Shown here one piece after another: positions 1 through 11,254 of a stretch of 64,000 bases of DNA. Under the pieces are notes generated by a model that was given only the letters and a program-made list of their open reading frames with translations, searched no databases and was not told the DNA's origin. The stretch lies in assembly GCA_029449235.1 (NCBI GenBank), contig JANATG010000002.1, positions 1,984,001 to 2,048,000 of the forward strand, read 5' to 3'. A program made the position numbers and the translations under genes. This stretch comes from Linnemannia schmuckeri (lineage: Eukaryota; Mortierellomycota; Mortierellomycetes; Mortierellales; Mortierellaceae). Every line of letters begins with the position of its first letter. Position 1 is the stretch's first letter.

Positions 1-127
1 CCCCGCAGATCAAATGTCAATGTGACTGCGATCTATCAATTGTAAACACTTCGGGGGAGTGGCATCCCTCTCTCGCTTGAATACACGCTTTTCACACTTC
101 TTTCATTTCTCAATACAACACCACATC

Positions 128-965
128 ATGTTTGGAGCATTCAGAGCATCAACCGTTAGCCAAGGAGGCCTTCTTTGGTACACACACCTATCCACCACCT
201 GCCACTCACCACTAGTTTAACGGTCCCTACCAACAGGATGTCAAAAAGTGCACGACGACTGATCACCGCCCTTCCTCTTCCTCTTTACATGGTTTTTTAG
301 GAAGGCCCGCATGAAGATGGATTTGAGCCCTACACAAAAGGCAAACATCCGCAAGCGCCTGAAGGCCGCCGACGATGTCGTTATGAAAATTCAGCAGTCT
401 GGCGTTGAGTGCAATGCCTTGGTAAGAAAGACAGGCAATCCGATCCTTTTTTCTACAAAAGAAGAGTTAGTTTCAGGAACAAGGACTGCAAATAGGCACA
501 AGTGCATACGACAAGGAACAACCCAGCAACTATAATTTCTTTTTGTCAGGAGAGTGATGGCAAGAAGTCGTTTGTTCATTATCGTGAGACGTACCAGCAC
601 CAGCCCATCATATCGAAGAAGGATCCCCGCAGGGCAATCAAGGCCCGGCCAAAAAAAAAAAAAAGAACTCGATTGGACCGTCGTCCACCCACCGTCGCCA
701 CACCTATGATTGCCTCATCCACCTCTTCCATACAGGAATAACCAAATCAACAAACAGTATCTAACCGCACGCACGTCGTTGTTGACTACAACTTATTGGG
801 CCAAAATAGACCAAGTTGAAGGCTGAGCCTACAGAGGCCCAGATGCCTGCCAAGGACAAGTACACCGTCTTCAGCAGGACCTTCAAGGGATACCGCAAGT
901 CTGTCCACAAGGTCCCTCACTTCACCAAGGTCGCCGTCCCCCGTACCGCCCCCGCCGGATTCTAA
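128..965 (+). CDS. MRPL31: Mitochondrial large-subunit ribosomal protein mL60 (MRPL31 family)
   Basis: Structural protein of the mitochondrial large ribosomal subunit, known from fungi. Three exons join in phase: 128-177, 301-421 and 810-965, giving 108 residues. The start matches the family opening MFGAF...GGLLW, and the first intron splits the Trp codon (tg|g). Exon 2 carries a basic helix (ANIRKRLKAADDVV). Exon 3 carries the family signature KDKYTVFSRTFKGYRKSVHKVPHFTK and ends in APAGF. Both introns are GT-AG; the second is 388 nt and is open in places in other frames, but skipping it gives the family spacing between helix and signature. The short open frames inside it are not coding. Family assignment is from recognised motifs; intron ends are inferred. 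Confidence 0.85.
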
Positions 966-1164
966 AGCAGGACAGGATATCAAATATAAGGAGCAGTACG
1001 ACAGGAGGCTATTTTCTGAGCAGCATGGAAGACAGGATGGCGACAAATAGACATGGAAAAACATATGTATAATACAAAAATCATTCAACAAATCGTAAAC
1101 AGAAGTGCAGGAAACAACATGGATCTTTTATGTCGTGCGTCTGTTTATGAAGAGAGACTTAAGG

Positions 1165-1192
1165 AAAAAAAAAAAAAAAAAAAAAAAAAAAG
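1165..1192. repeat. Poly(A) tract between mL60 and esterase 1
   Basis: Run of A of about 27 bases in the 250-base gap between the ends of the two convergent genes. No other feature is seen in that gap. Confidence 0.9.
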
Positions 1193-1215
1193 AAAAACGG
1201 GAAGAGAATGACTAT

Positions 1216-3194
1216 TTATGGCTTGATGCCTTTGACGAGGTTAAAGCCAACTTCACTAGCTCGACCAAGCGCAGCTTGCTCGGCAGTATACGCATACGAT
1301 TTCCGCCAGAACGCAATCTCCTCCGCCGAAAGCCGCTCCACAGCACCTCTCGTCACCTTCAAATCATTCCCAAACACAATTGCCTCCTTCTCTGCTACCA
1401 CCGCCTCCTCCCCCGCGCCTACATCTTCTCCCAAAGCAGAGGTAGTAGGATAAAGACTTTCGGTAACCTTGGGGAGCGTAGAAGCCTTGGGCGAAGGCGC
1501 CGTCACAAACTCGATCCAAACCTCCTGGACCTTCTTCACAAACTCCCTCTCCTCCTCATTCAACACGTTCCTTGCCGTTGCGTTTCCAAAGACGAAAAAC
1601 ATATCCACCCCATGATGGGCTCCTATTCCGGGCATCATGGATTCCAGTTTTTCGGTATGACGATCGAAATAGTATCGAGTCAACTGGGCGTGTGGGTGGG
1701 CCATGATGGCTTCACTGACTTGGAAGACGGGGAACCGGTGCCCGCCGTCGCCTGTAAGGCGCACTGAGAGGTGCTGGACTTCAGTGTCGGTTTTGGGGGT
1801 GCCGAAGATGGTGTTGAATTGTGGCCGGTCGGAGGGTGGGCAAAAGCGGGAGATGAAGGGGTCGTATTCTTGCAGTGTGGATGCTCCCAGCTGTGCCACA
1901 AGCATCGATCCTATTCAAGGACAGAGAGTTTTGTTCCAATGCAAAGTCAAGCACGATCAGATATCAACCTGATAAATAACGTACTCATAAAAAGTGAATA
2001 ATAGAATCACAATGGGAAATTACCTTCGTCGCGGGTGTTGCCGGTCATGACCCACTCCAACTGCGGATCATACGACTCAGCATCCCCTAAAATTGTCCTG
2101 CAGTCCTTCCTAAACACCACCCCATCCAACGTCGGCCGGAAAAGAATAAACGGCGTCAGGTTCATATCCTCAACAAACCTCTCAATATCCACCCGTCGCA
2201 ATCTCGCAACCTTTTCTAACGGGTCCAAATCCTCAGGAACGTCACACAATCGACACAGTCGATCAAAGATCGCTTGCCCTTCTTGTTCCGGGTACATTTC
2301 TGGCATCGCCGAGGCGGCACCGGACTGCAAGATTGAGCGGTGGAAGAGTCCTCGGGCCTGTGGAATGAGGTGGAGGTACGAGGCTGCAATTGACCCGCCA
2401 GATTGGCCCATAATCGTGACACGGGAAGGGTTGCCCGAGAAGGCGCGGATATGATCTCTGACCCATTCAAGCCCCAGAATTTGATCCAAGATCCCCCAGT
2501 TCCCGACTGAACCGTCGTACCACTGGTTGGAAAGAGCAGGAAGGGTTTTGACGTATTCTTGGGCGTCGAGGATCATTTCTTTGGAAGAAAGGAAGCCAAG
2601 GTAGTTGAGGCGGTAGTTGAGGGAGACGACGATCATCGGCTTGTTCTGTTTGATCGACTCCAACACCAAATCCGAGCACTCTACGCATCAAAACATACAA
2701 AAAATAAATTTGCTTATCTTAGCATCATGCATTTTCACATCTCATGCATTCATGCATTGGGCGAAGAAAAGGAAAAAAACCACAAATGCAAAAAAAAAAA
2801 AAAGGGGGGTTAACAAAACATACCATACAAAGGAACAGAATTGGCACCATTGCGCATCCCACCCCCATGAATCCACACAAGAACCGGCAACTCCTCTTGA
2901 GAACCAACAGCCGACGCGGGCATGAAAATGTTACAATTCAGACAATCACGTTCGCTCATATCCTCGTCATAGACAAACTTCTCAGGAACACCAAAAAACA
3001 AGGACAGGAGCGCGTTGTTCTCCGTCGTCTGTGGAGGCATCGGCCTGGAGGCATTTCACAATAATAAAAGTGTTTTAAAAAACGCAAAAAAACGAGCGAG
3101 CGGTTTTTTGTTAGTGACGTATTAAAAAGAAAGCAATCTTGAAATAGAATTTTCCATTTGATCAGCAAAGGTTGAAACAGACTGCATATCCAAC

Positions 3195-3230
<36 letters not shown>

Positions 3231-3453
3231 AAGAGAGAGAGAGAAGCACCACATACCCAAGCTTGGTAGCATCTCGGACACCATCCCAGGGCTCGACTTT
3301 TGCCGCAGGACGCCACCGTTCCTCGACAAATCCAAAAGGGACATTCAAGAACTTGGCGACCTTGTTGTCCGTTTCCTTGTTGAGCAGGCCTCTAACAGAG
3401 CCGAGGTTAGGAATAGACACAATAGGGGATTTGTCTTGGGTACGTGTGGTCAT
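1216..3453 (-). CDS. Type-B carboxylesterase (COesterase family), copy 1
   Basis: Predicted serine hydrolase of carboxylic esters, alpha/beta-hydrolase fold. Four exons on the minus strand: 3453-3257, 3044-2824, 2680-2024 and 1910-1216, giving 589 residues. Visible landmarks: oxyanion-hole HGGG (VWIHGGGMRNG), nucleophile elbow GQSGGS, acidic residue in TRDEG (split by intron 3), and histidine in GAHHGVD. The opening strand IPNLGSVRGL and NVPFGFVEERWRPA are typical of the family. There is no signal peptide, so the enzyme is probably intracellular, unlike most fungal members. The substrate cannot be told from sequence. Exon 3 has exactly the same length (657 nt) and phases as in the paralogue at 6767-9031, so the two arose by duplication. 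Start chosen as the Met at 3453, just before a TRTQDKSPIVSIPN stretch, matching the paralogue. Confidence 0.88.
3195..3244. repeat. GA/CT microsatellite in intron 1 of esterase 1
   Basis: Nearly pure (GA)n with two single-base interruptions. It lies directly after the 5' splice site of esterase intron 1 and reads as a CT tract in the transcript. Confidence 0.95.
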
Positions 3454-4416
3454 TGTCGTTTTTTCTGGAAATCTACTTGAACGTGTATGTGTATGCGTGA
3501 AATGTAAAGATGGGAAAGGGGACGAGTTTTGTTAGTGAAAGTAATCAAAGAAGAAGAGAAATAAAAGAGGATAGACCCTGGGAAAACCATTCTGTTTTTA
3601 AATAGAAAACGAAGAGTTGGCGCCAAAATGTTAAAAAATGACCCCTTATGCGTTTTAGCTTCCTCAATCCCCCTTATGACTGTCCTTTTACATGCCCCTT
3701 TCTATTCCCTGGAGAAAACGGAGGACAAACGACCATTGAAAAAAATAAAATAAAAGAGTTTTCTATCCCGGAAATGGATGCCAAGTCCTTTTTTTTTTTT
3801 TTTTTTTTTTTTTCCGGCGACTACTCTTCGTGAAGCCATTTTATGTTTTCCTCCGACTTTTTCTGTAATAGATCGTCTTCTGTAGCCGAATACCTTTCCC
3901 CCTCTCATTCACTTTCTACGGCTCTCAAGATCAAAGCAACAAACAAACGACCGCAGCGATGGAGAAGACTAAACTCTTAAAGCTGTATCATCATCACACT
4001 CGAAAAATAACTCATTTGTCTCTTCCCGGATTTGGTAGCACCCGGACAGGGACTAAGCGCAATCGTGCGTGCGCAGTTTACCACTCCTCCAATATCCGCC
4101 ATTCCCTCCAAACGTCCAGTACCGCTTCCTTCACACTCTGACGCCCGTCAATTGATCCACTACAACAATCCTTCTTCACCTTCTTCAACCACGAAAAAAG
4201 CATAGTCATTATCATAGTCACTGCGCGCCAACAGATCATAAACTTTAGCTCAAGTTGAAAGTAGATGCTCTATTGAATTCATGTATAGTTGTGTCCATTA
4301 CGTGTCCTGTCTGTCTGTCTGTCTGCCTGTTGTCTGTCTGTGTCTATGGTACATTTTTTGCGGCAGAAAAAAAAATTCGAAAATGAAAAAAGAAAATAAC
4401 TGGAAACGAAAAGGCT
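3454..4416. other. Intergenic stretch, esterase 1 promoter and DnaJ 3' side
   Basis: About 960 bases without a supportable gene. It holds a poly(T) run at 3789-3812 and a TGTC/TGTCTG short repeat near 4307-4340. The short open frames here have no recognisable protein pattern. Confidence 0.6.
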
Positions 4417-6519
4417 TTAAGACTGAGCGCACTGGACACCGGGTCCGTGTCCGTGCTCATCATCATCCTCGTCAGAGTCATAGGCGTTTCCGGTGTGAGT
4501 GTGTGCGCCATAGTCCTCCATATCGCCCTCCTCAAGAGTGCAGTGGTCCACAAGCTCGGGCTCAATAGGCGTAGGTCCACGGTTAGGAAGCAGTGCCTCA
4601 AGCGACTATATTATGAAAAGGACACACGCAAGTGGTTAGTACTTGTACAGTCAAACATAATTAGCATTCAAGGCCCTCCCAAAGCAGAATCAGAAAAGAC
4701 CCAAGTTACCTTCAAGCTGCCGGTGGTGGCCCAGTTGTCCTTGGGAAATTCGACTTCAAAGGTGATGTAGAGGTCGCCCTTGTCGATGGGTCTCTTGTAG
4801 TGGGGCATACCCTCACCAGTGATCTTCATGACCTGACCAGGCTTGATGACCTTTCCTGCAGGCTGCTCAACATAGATGCCGCGTCCGTCCAAGTGGGTGA
4901 TCAAGACCTTGGAGAATCCGCAGAGAGCTTCCACAAGTGTGATCGTAATCTTGCAGGCAAGATCGGCTCCGCTACGCTCAAAAAGCGCATGAGGTTTCTG
5001 CTGCAACACCAACACCACATCGCCCGCTTCGACACCAGGCTGCTGATCTCCCTCGCCCTTCATAGGGATCTTCTCGCCGTTGCGCATACCCTTCTCGATA
5101 AAGATCTCCATCACTTTCTTCTCGTTGACAACCTTGACGCCCTTGCACTTTTTGCACTTATCCTTCTCACGCATAGTCGAACCCTCGCCATCGCCTATAG
5201 ATATCAACGGTATAAAAAACAGATATAGTTAGTTTTTTTTTCAGATATCGTTATCATCGAAGGAAATCGAAAAAAAAGACTGGGGTCCCGTCTCCTTGTC
5301 GTCATAAGTCTCCACTAGGCTAGTTTCCGAATTGAAGGTCCCAAATGGAACAAAGTTTTCCGCTTATTTTTTTCGTCTCCTTATAAAAAATTAACTTACA
5401 TCCGGGGCAAGTGACCTGCATCTGCTGCATCATTCCGGGGCCAATCTGGCGAACAACCAACTTGACACCACGGCCATCGCAAGTCGTGCACTTCTTGATA
5501 GCGCTTGCCTTGCCTCCCTTTCTATTGTGCCACAAATCATCAACGGGAGAGAGCTGTTAGAGGGTTATCCGAGCAAGAAAAAAGATTTCCAAATGCATGC
5601 CATAACCCGAAACACAGACATGCATAACAATACGAAATAGGATAGAAGCAAAAAAAAGGTCAAGTGAACATTCACCCTCCCTCTTTATAGCCCCCCAAAA
5701 ACCTCAACAAAACCCACGACTTTTCAGTTCTCCGAATCAACAAATGAACAAACAAAAAACAAAAAACACCTACCCCTCGCAAAGTCCGCAGACGACATTC
5801 TTCTGCAGAGACATCCTGGTAGTCTTGCCGTTGTAAAGATCCTCAAGGGTGACATTGAGGTTGTGAGAAATATCCTCGCCCCTTCTCGTCCTTGAGCGTC
5901 CTCCGTGACCGTGATGAGAATGACCCTCATCTCCCATGCCTCCAAAAAAGCCGCCACCACCGCCAAACATCTGTGCAAACATCTCTTCCTGAGACATGCC
6001 TCCAAAGCCGAATCCGCCGCCACCCGAGGGGCCGTCCTCTCCGTAACGGTCGTACATCTCTCTGCTCTCGGGGTCGCTCAAAGTCTCATACGCATGACTA
6101 AGTAATATTATGAACGGAAAGGGGGAAAAATGGAAATGAAGAGTCAGTAAAGTTGTTGGGGGTCAAGTTGTATATTACTTGTGGGGGAAAAAGCCAATAA
6201 TTTGTTCAGGCACAGAACATCAGGGTAATTGCATTTCACAAAAAACGAACCTGATCTCCTTGAACTTGTCTCCTGCATCAGGGTTCTTGTCAGGGTGGTA
6301 CTTCATCGCCAACTTTCTGTAGGCCTAACAAAAAAAATGAGGAAGTCAATCGATGTTAGAAATAGTGAGTAAAAAGAAAAAAGTCAAGAAGGGGGTTTAA
6401 CTTCAAAGTAAGTCGTACTTGGGACCTGAGATGTCCATTTGTACCTTTTTGATTTCCGAGTCAGTGGCATCGGGGGACACACCGAGAGTGTCGTAGTACT
6501 TTGTCTCTCCTCGCATCAT
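4417..6519 (-). CDS. Class A (DNAJA/Ydj1-type) Hsp40 co-chaperone
   Basis: Cytosolic type I J-protein that binds unfolded clients and stimulates Hsp70 ATPase. Six exons: 6519-6445, 6324-6251, 6097-5774, 5521-5400, 5194-4710 and 4605-4417, giving 422 residues with all phases consistent. Domains in order: J domain with the HPD motif (KYHPDKNPDAG), Gly/Phe-rich linker (GGGGFGFGG), four CxxCxGxG zinc repeats (CGLCEG, CTTCDGRG, CPGCDGEG, CKKCKGVK), then the client-binding C-terminal beta domains (PHYKRPIDKGDLYITFEVEFP). It ends in ...GVQCAQS, a CaaX-like box as in yeast Ydj1 and human DNAJA1, so farnesylation and endomembrane association are likely. The second Cys of repeat 3 is split by intron 4. 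Two ATGs are adjacent at the start; the first is used. Confidence 0.93.
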
Positions 6520-6766
6520 AGTTTGGCTGTGTGTGTTTTAGTGTAGTTGAAAAGGGGGAATGAAGGGGAGAGGAAAGGTGGAAAAAAGAAGAAAGGAACA
6601 AGTGGGAGTGAAAGGAACAAAGGAGAACAACCCAGAAACTCAACTCAACAACCTTGTCTGGGGCCTAGAAGACAACAAAAAGAAAGTCACTTGTATTCAT
6701 CACGTGAACTCTTGGATATTGGTTGGACGACTGAGAAAAAGGGATAGACAACCCTCCCCCTTTTAC

Positions 6767-9031
6767 TCAATTGGAGCTGGACGAACGAAGCGGAGGGGAG
6801 AGGACAAATCCAAAGTCCTCCGCACGACCTTCCTCTGCCGCCTGCTTAGTTGCATATGCTGCCGATCGCCGCCAGAATCCAATCTCAGCAGACGTCATTC
6901 TCTCAACTGGCCCGCGTGTCACCCTCAGGTCTCGACCAAATACAACTGCCTCTTCCTCCTCTATCTCTACTGCCTCCACAACTATCCCATTTTCACCCTC
7001 GATTACTCCTTCTTTCTCCTTCTCCTTCTCCGCCTCTCTATGCGATTTCACAGCCCGAGGAAGGACACAATTGACCAGAGGCAACGACGAAGCCTCGGGT
7101 GAGGCAGCCGTCACCGTCTCTACCCAAACAGCCTGAACTTTTCTCGACATTCCTCTCTCCTCGTCCGTCAACAGCTTCGCCGTCGCCTTGCCTCCAAACG
7201 TAAACGGCAAATCAACACCATGATGAGCTCCCCAGCCTGGTATCATGTTGTCGATCCTTTGAATCACACAGTCCATATGGAAACGGCTCAATTGACATGT
7301 CGGGTGAGCCAGAATCGCCTCGCTGACTTCAAAGGTCGGAAACTTGAATTCACCGCTGTTCAGGAGCCGGGACGAGATCGAGCATGCCTCAGCGTCTGTG
7401 CTTGGAACTCCAAAAATCTGGTCAAAGAGGTCATAGTCGACCGGATCGCATAGGCGTCGCTTGAGGGGTTCAAAGTCTGCCACTGTGGATGCGCCCAATT
7501 CCTCGACAATCATCGTGCCTTTGTGTTAATTTTTATGCATGAAAAAGTAGCAAGAGAAATAGGGAGCGTTAGTAACAACGGCTTTACACACTGTGTGCCC
7601 CTGTCCAAAAGAGTTTGCTCAAAACAAGGCACAGTTACCTTCGTCACCGCACGTTCCAGCAAATACCCAGTTCAGAGCAGGGTCATACAATGAAGTATCA
7701 CCAATAATAAAACGACAATCCTGTTTGAAGACCACACCATCCACACATGGCCGAAACATGATATCGGTTGCCTTGTTGATGGCATCTGAGATCGCCTCTG
7801 CTGGGACTTCCCTTAGACGGGCCACCTTCTCCAACGACGGCAGATCTGAAGGCACATTAAAGTTGCTGCAGAGGCGATCAAAGGTCCTTTGCCCTTCTTG
7901 CTCAGGATATTGCGCTATCATGGTTGTCGCGGTGCCAGAGACAAGGATAGACCGGTGGAATAGCCCTCGACACTCTGGGATTAACTGAAGGTATGAGATC
8001 GAGCTTGCCCCTGCTGATTGACCCATCACTGTCACTCGCTTGGGGTTTCCAGAAAATGCCTGGATGTGATCTTGGATCCATTGGAGGCCAAGGACTTGAT
8101 CAAGCAGCCCCCAATTTCCCACGGACAGATCGTACCACTTCTTCTGAACCTCTGGGATCGCCTTGGCGTGCTCTTGTGCATCCAGGACCAACTCTTTGGA
8201 GGAGAGGAAACCCAGGCAGTGCAGTCGATAGTTGATAGCAACGACAATCATGGGCTTGTCCAATTCAATCGACGCAAGCACCAGGTCTGACCCATCTACA
8301 AAGAGTAGAGTACAGCTGGGGCCGAATTAATATACCATCATTTTGGCAGACACGCTCCTCTTGTGTACCACAACAATTAAGAGTGAGGCATTTCTGTTTT
8401 TATCATTACCATAGAGTGGAATGGCGTTGCCTCCAGTTCGCATGCCACCGCCATAGAGCCAGACCAGGACAGGCAAGCGTCGTTTCTCATCCGAACATCT
8501 CACAGCTGATGCTGGCATGAAGATGTTGCAGTTCAGACAGTCGCGCTCGCTCATCGACTCCTCGAAGTCGTACTTGTCCGGCACGCCCATGAACATGGAC
8601 ATGAACGGGTTATTGATAGTCCTCTGAGGCGGCATTGGTCTACTCTTTCACATAAAAACGTGTGAGTGGTATCAGGTAGCAGTGAGGAAGGTGAGACCAG
8701 CAAAGTTTATAAAGAGGTTTTAATCAGACTCAAGGAGCACACACAGCAAGAGTCCAGCATTTCCTTCCCAATCAAGAGTCTCCTTTTTTTATTACCCAAG
8801 CTGAGTGGCATCACGGATCCCATCCCATGACTTGGCTTTTGTCGCAGGACGCCATCGTTCCTCGACAAGCCCAAAAGGGATGTTCAGGAACTTTGTGACC
8901 TTGTTGTTTGCCTTGTCGAGTATGCCTTTGACGGTGCCGACGCCAGGTATGGTGATATGTGGGCTGTCATGGTTGTCAATGTCGGTATCGTTGATGTTGT
9001 GGCTGTGGTTTGTTTCAGAAAGGAGAGTCAT
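6767..9031 (-). CDS. Type-B carboxylesterase (COesterase family), copy 2
   Basis: Paralogue of the esterase at 1216-3453, with the DnaJ gene between them. Four exons: 9031-8796, 8639-8410, 8295-7639 and 7518-6767, giving 624 residues. Catalytic landmarks: nucleophile elbow GQSAG, acid in CGDEG (split by intron 3), histidine in GAHHGVD. The oxyanion hole reads YGGG (WLYGGGMRTG) rather than the HGGG of copy 1; Tyr is seen there in some fungal lipases, so activity may remain. The shared motif SMSERDCLNCNIFMPAS is nearly identical in both copies. The C-terminal part holds an acidic, low-complexity insert (EKEKEKEGV...EIEEEEA) that is shorter in copy 1. No signal peptide. The substrate is unknown. 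The end lies about 250 bases from the DnaJ start. Confidence 0.88.
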
Positions 9032-9329
9032 TCCGGGGGAAGAGACAAAAATAAAACAAGTGGAGTGATGATGAAAAAAGAAGAAGCAGAAAAAAGCAAT
9101 GAAGGGAAGGACGTTGATTGAGAAAAAGAGAGAAGTGGTGTGAATTGCAAATAGTAAAAAAAAAAAAAAAAAAAGAAAAAAGGGAGAGCACGAGGCTTTG
9201 GGCTGGGCTCATTGGCGGCCTTTACGGATAATGCGCCACCAAACGAGACGTGTAAGATAAAGAGGAAAGACGGCGTCATTTTTTACTACTTTTGTTTTAT
9301 GAGTTACATTGTAGATGAAAGGGATTAGT

Positions 9330-10268
9330 CTAATAGTGTGGGGCCTGGTAACTTGGTGGCGGGGGGAGAGGAGCTCCTGTTGCAGATTCTGATCCTGGTG
9401 CCCCTGGAGTCAATTGAGATCCTACGGCTGTTGCGGTTGTTGCTGGTGGTGGTCCTCTTGCTGCACGTGTCATGTCAATGATGTGGACCCTGGGTCCTGT
9501 AGACCGTGGTTCATATGCTGGTAATGTCTCGGGCTCAGCGGCTGTTGCAGTTGTTGAGGAAGTAGCTGGAGGTGCATTATTCTCTCCAGCGTTCAAGGAC
9601 AGGTCTGGCTGGTAGACATGGATGGTTCGGGGCATGACATCCAGTTCTGTAGGGCGGTCGAGTCCAAACTTGATCATGTTCCGCTTACGATGGGTTCTGG
9701 TCGTGAAGAGCTCAGCAATCAACAGGACTGCCCAGATAACACTCAGACTCGAGACGACCACTTGGATTTGACACCTTGTCCTAACAGCAAACGTGGAATG
9801 GTATCGATCTCTGTCATGATCGTCGTTATAGTTGAAGACTTGTCCGTTGGCACAACCGCCCTCGTCGATAATATTTTTGAGGTCGCTGATGTTGACGGCG
9901 AGACACCAGGCAGCGAGGACGAGACCGGTGGTGATACGAGTGATTCCAGACCATTCCGCTCGTCCGAGGAAGGAGTAGACGACGGCGAGGAAGAGGAAGG
10001 TGTTGAGAGCGAGGTGAGAGGTCTCCTGGAAGCCGTACCGGTAAGAGCTGTTACTAACGGGATTGAGGATTTGGAGGCCGGCAAAGAGCGCACAGAGGTT
10101 TGCGGAGGCTAGGAGGAGGAGGAGGATGCGGATGATTCTGAGAGAGAGGGCGAGAGGAGATTGGTGGCGAGTTGTGAATGAGGTGAGGAAGGATCTGAGC
10201 CTCGACTGAGGATGAGTAGGAGGGATAGAAGCAGTATGAGTAGGAAGAGGAGGGGAGTTGGCTTCCAT
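9330..10268 (-). CDS. Four-TM membrane protein with C-terminal PY motifs, member 1
   Basis: 312 residues, one exon. I do not recognise a named family; the four-helix arrangement resembles MARVEL-type proteins but that is inference. TM segments are near residues 41-62, 86-102, 109-127 and 168-189, with a Cys-containing loop (EGGCANG) before TM4. The cytoplasmic tail carries the series YQPDLSL (209-215), LPAYEP (239-244), IIDM (253-256) and PPPPSY (302-307). PPxY binds WW domains of Nedd4/Rsp5 ubiquitin ligases in established systems. The open frame extends upstream to 10670, but that part is low-complexity and translates a poly(A)/(T) run, so the Met at 10268 (MEANSPPLP) is the likely start. 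Confidence 0.75.
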   Translation of the reverse strand: MEANSPPLPTHTASIPPTHPQSRLRSFLTSFTTRHQSPLALSLRIIRILLLLLASANLCALFAGLQILNPVSNSSYRYGFQETSHLALNTFLFLAVVYSFLGRAEWSGITRITTGLVLAAWCLAVNISDLKNIIDEGGCANGQVFNYNDDHDRDRYHSTFAVRTRCQIQVVVSSLSVIWAVLLIAELFTTRTHRKRNMIKFGLDRPTELDVMPRTIHVYQPDLSLNAGENNAPPATSSTTATAAEPETLPAYEPRSTGPRVHIIDMTRAARGPPPATTATAVGSQLTPGAPGSESATGAPLPPPPSYQAPHY

Positions 10269-10459
10269 TGCTGTGAAGTTTATAAGTTTATGATTGTGAT
10301 TGAGGTGTCGTTTCTTGTTTGTGAGTAAGTGAATAAATGTATGGGATGTGTATATGTGTGAGTGGGGTGAGTAAATGGGTGAATAATTGAATGAGTGGAT
10401 GTACGTGTGAGTGGAGTGGGTGTGATGGAAGAAAGGTGTAGAAGAGGTACAAAGAGTCA

Positions 10460-10490
<31 letters not shown>

Positions 10491-11254
10491 AAACTTGAAG
10501 AGAAAATGAAAGCAGGGGTGTGTGCGTGTGCGTGTGCGTGTGCGTCCAATCCGAAGGAAAGGACAATATAATAATGACGAAGGGTGTGAGCGAGGGAACG
10601 AACGAACGAACAAACGTGTGGGCGGGAAAGAGAAAGGGAAGGCGAAAGGGAAGCAAAAAAGGGAAGACAATCAATGCAAGGCAGGGTAGGGGTCCAGTTC
10701 GTGTCTGGAGTTTGGAGTAGATAGAAAGTAGAGTGAGTGGACAGGTTCTTCCCCTCGTCTTTGTCCTTTTCCTTCCATCTGTTCCTGAAACGTCTCTTTT
10801 TCTTTGTTTGTCACAAACGGAAAAAAGAGAAAAATGAGGGGGAGGACGGAAATGAAATAAGATTAGTGGACTGAGACACACTCCAACAAGCAGTCAAGAC
10901 TTTTGTAGATGTTGTTGGTGTTCATGCTTGTTAAACACCGACGACGACAATAACAAGAAACTGAGTGAACTGCCACAACAGCTCTCTCATTTATTCAAGC
11001 GTGTGGACAACAAAGGGAAGGAGATCCTGGCCTATACTGTACCGGTAGAATGTAGACACAGACTCCTCTCTTCAGCTCCGTCAGGTTGATGCATGGATAA
11101 ATTTACAAATAGATAATCAAGGGTACCCGAGAATAGATGGCGCTATGACATGGCGTCAAGAAAAAACAAGTCCTGCCCAGCAAACTATCGACTGTGCATT
11201 GTCACCCTTTGGGCTTGATTAGATTTTATTTACTTTGTGTTCCATGATCCGTGA
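10269..11254. other. Intergenic stretch with simple repeats
   Basis: Upstream region of membrane protein member 1. It holds poly(A) at about 10459-10487, a GTGTGC-type repeat at about 10517-10544 and GAACGAAC repeats near 10594-10610. No gene is supported in the remaining part to 11254. Confidence 0.6.

Noticed and set aside
1105..1767. Plus-strand frame of 220 codons across esterase 1
   Set aside because: It begins in a poly(A) tract coding poly-Lys and is antisense to the last exon of the esterase, whose family motifs are clear.
10288..10881. Minus-strand frame of 197 codons upstream of membrane protein 1
   Set aside because: It translates a poly(A)/(T) run and GT repeats; no pattern beyond low complexity. 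Probably leader sequence.
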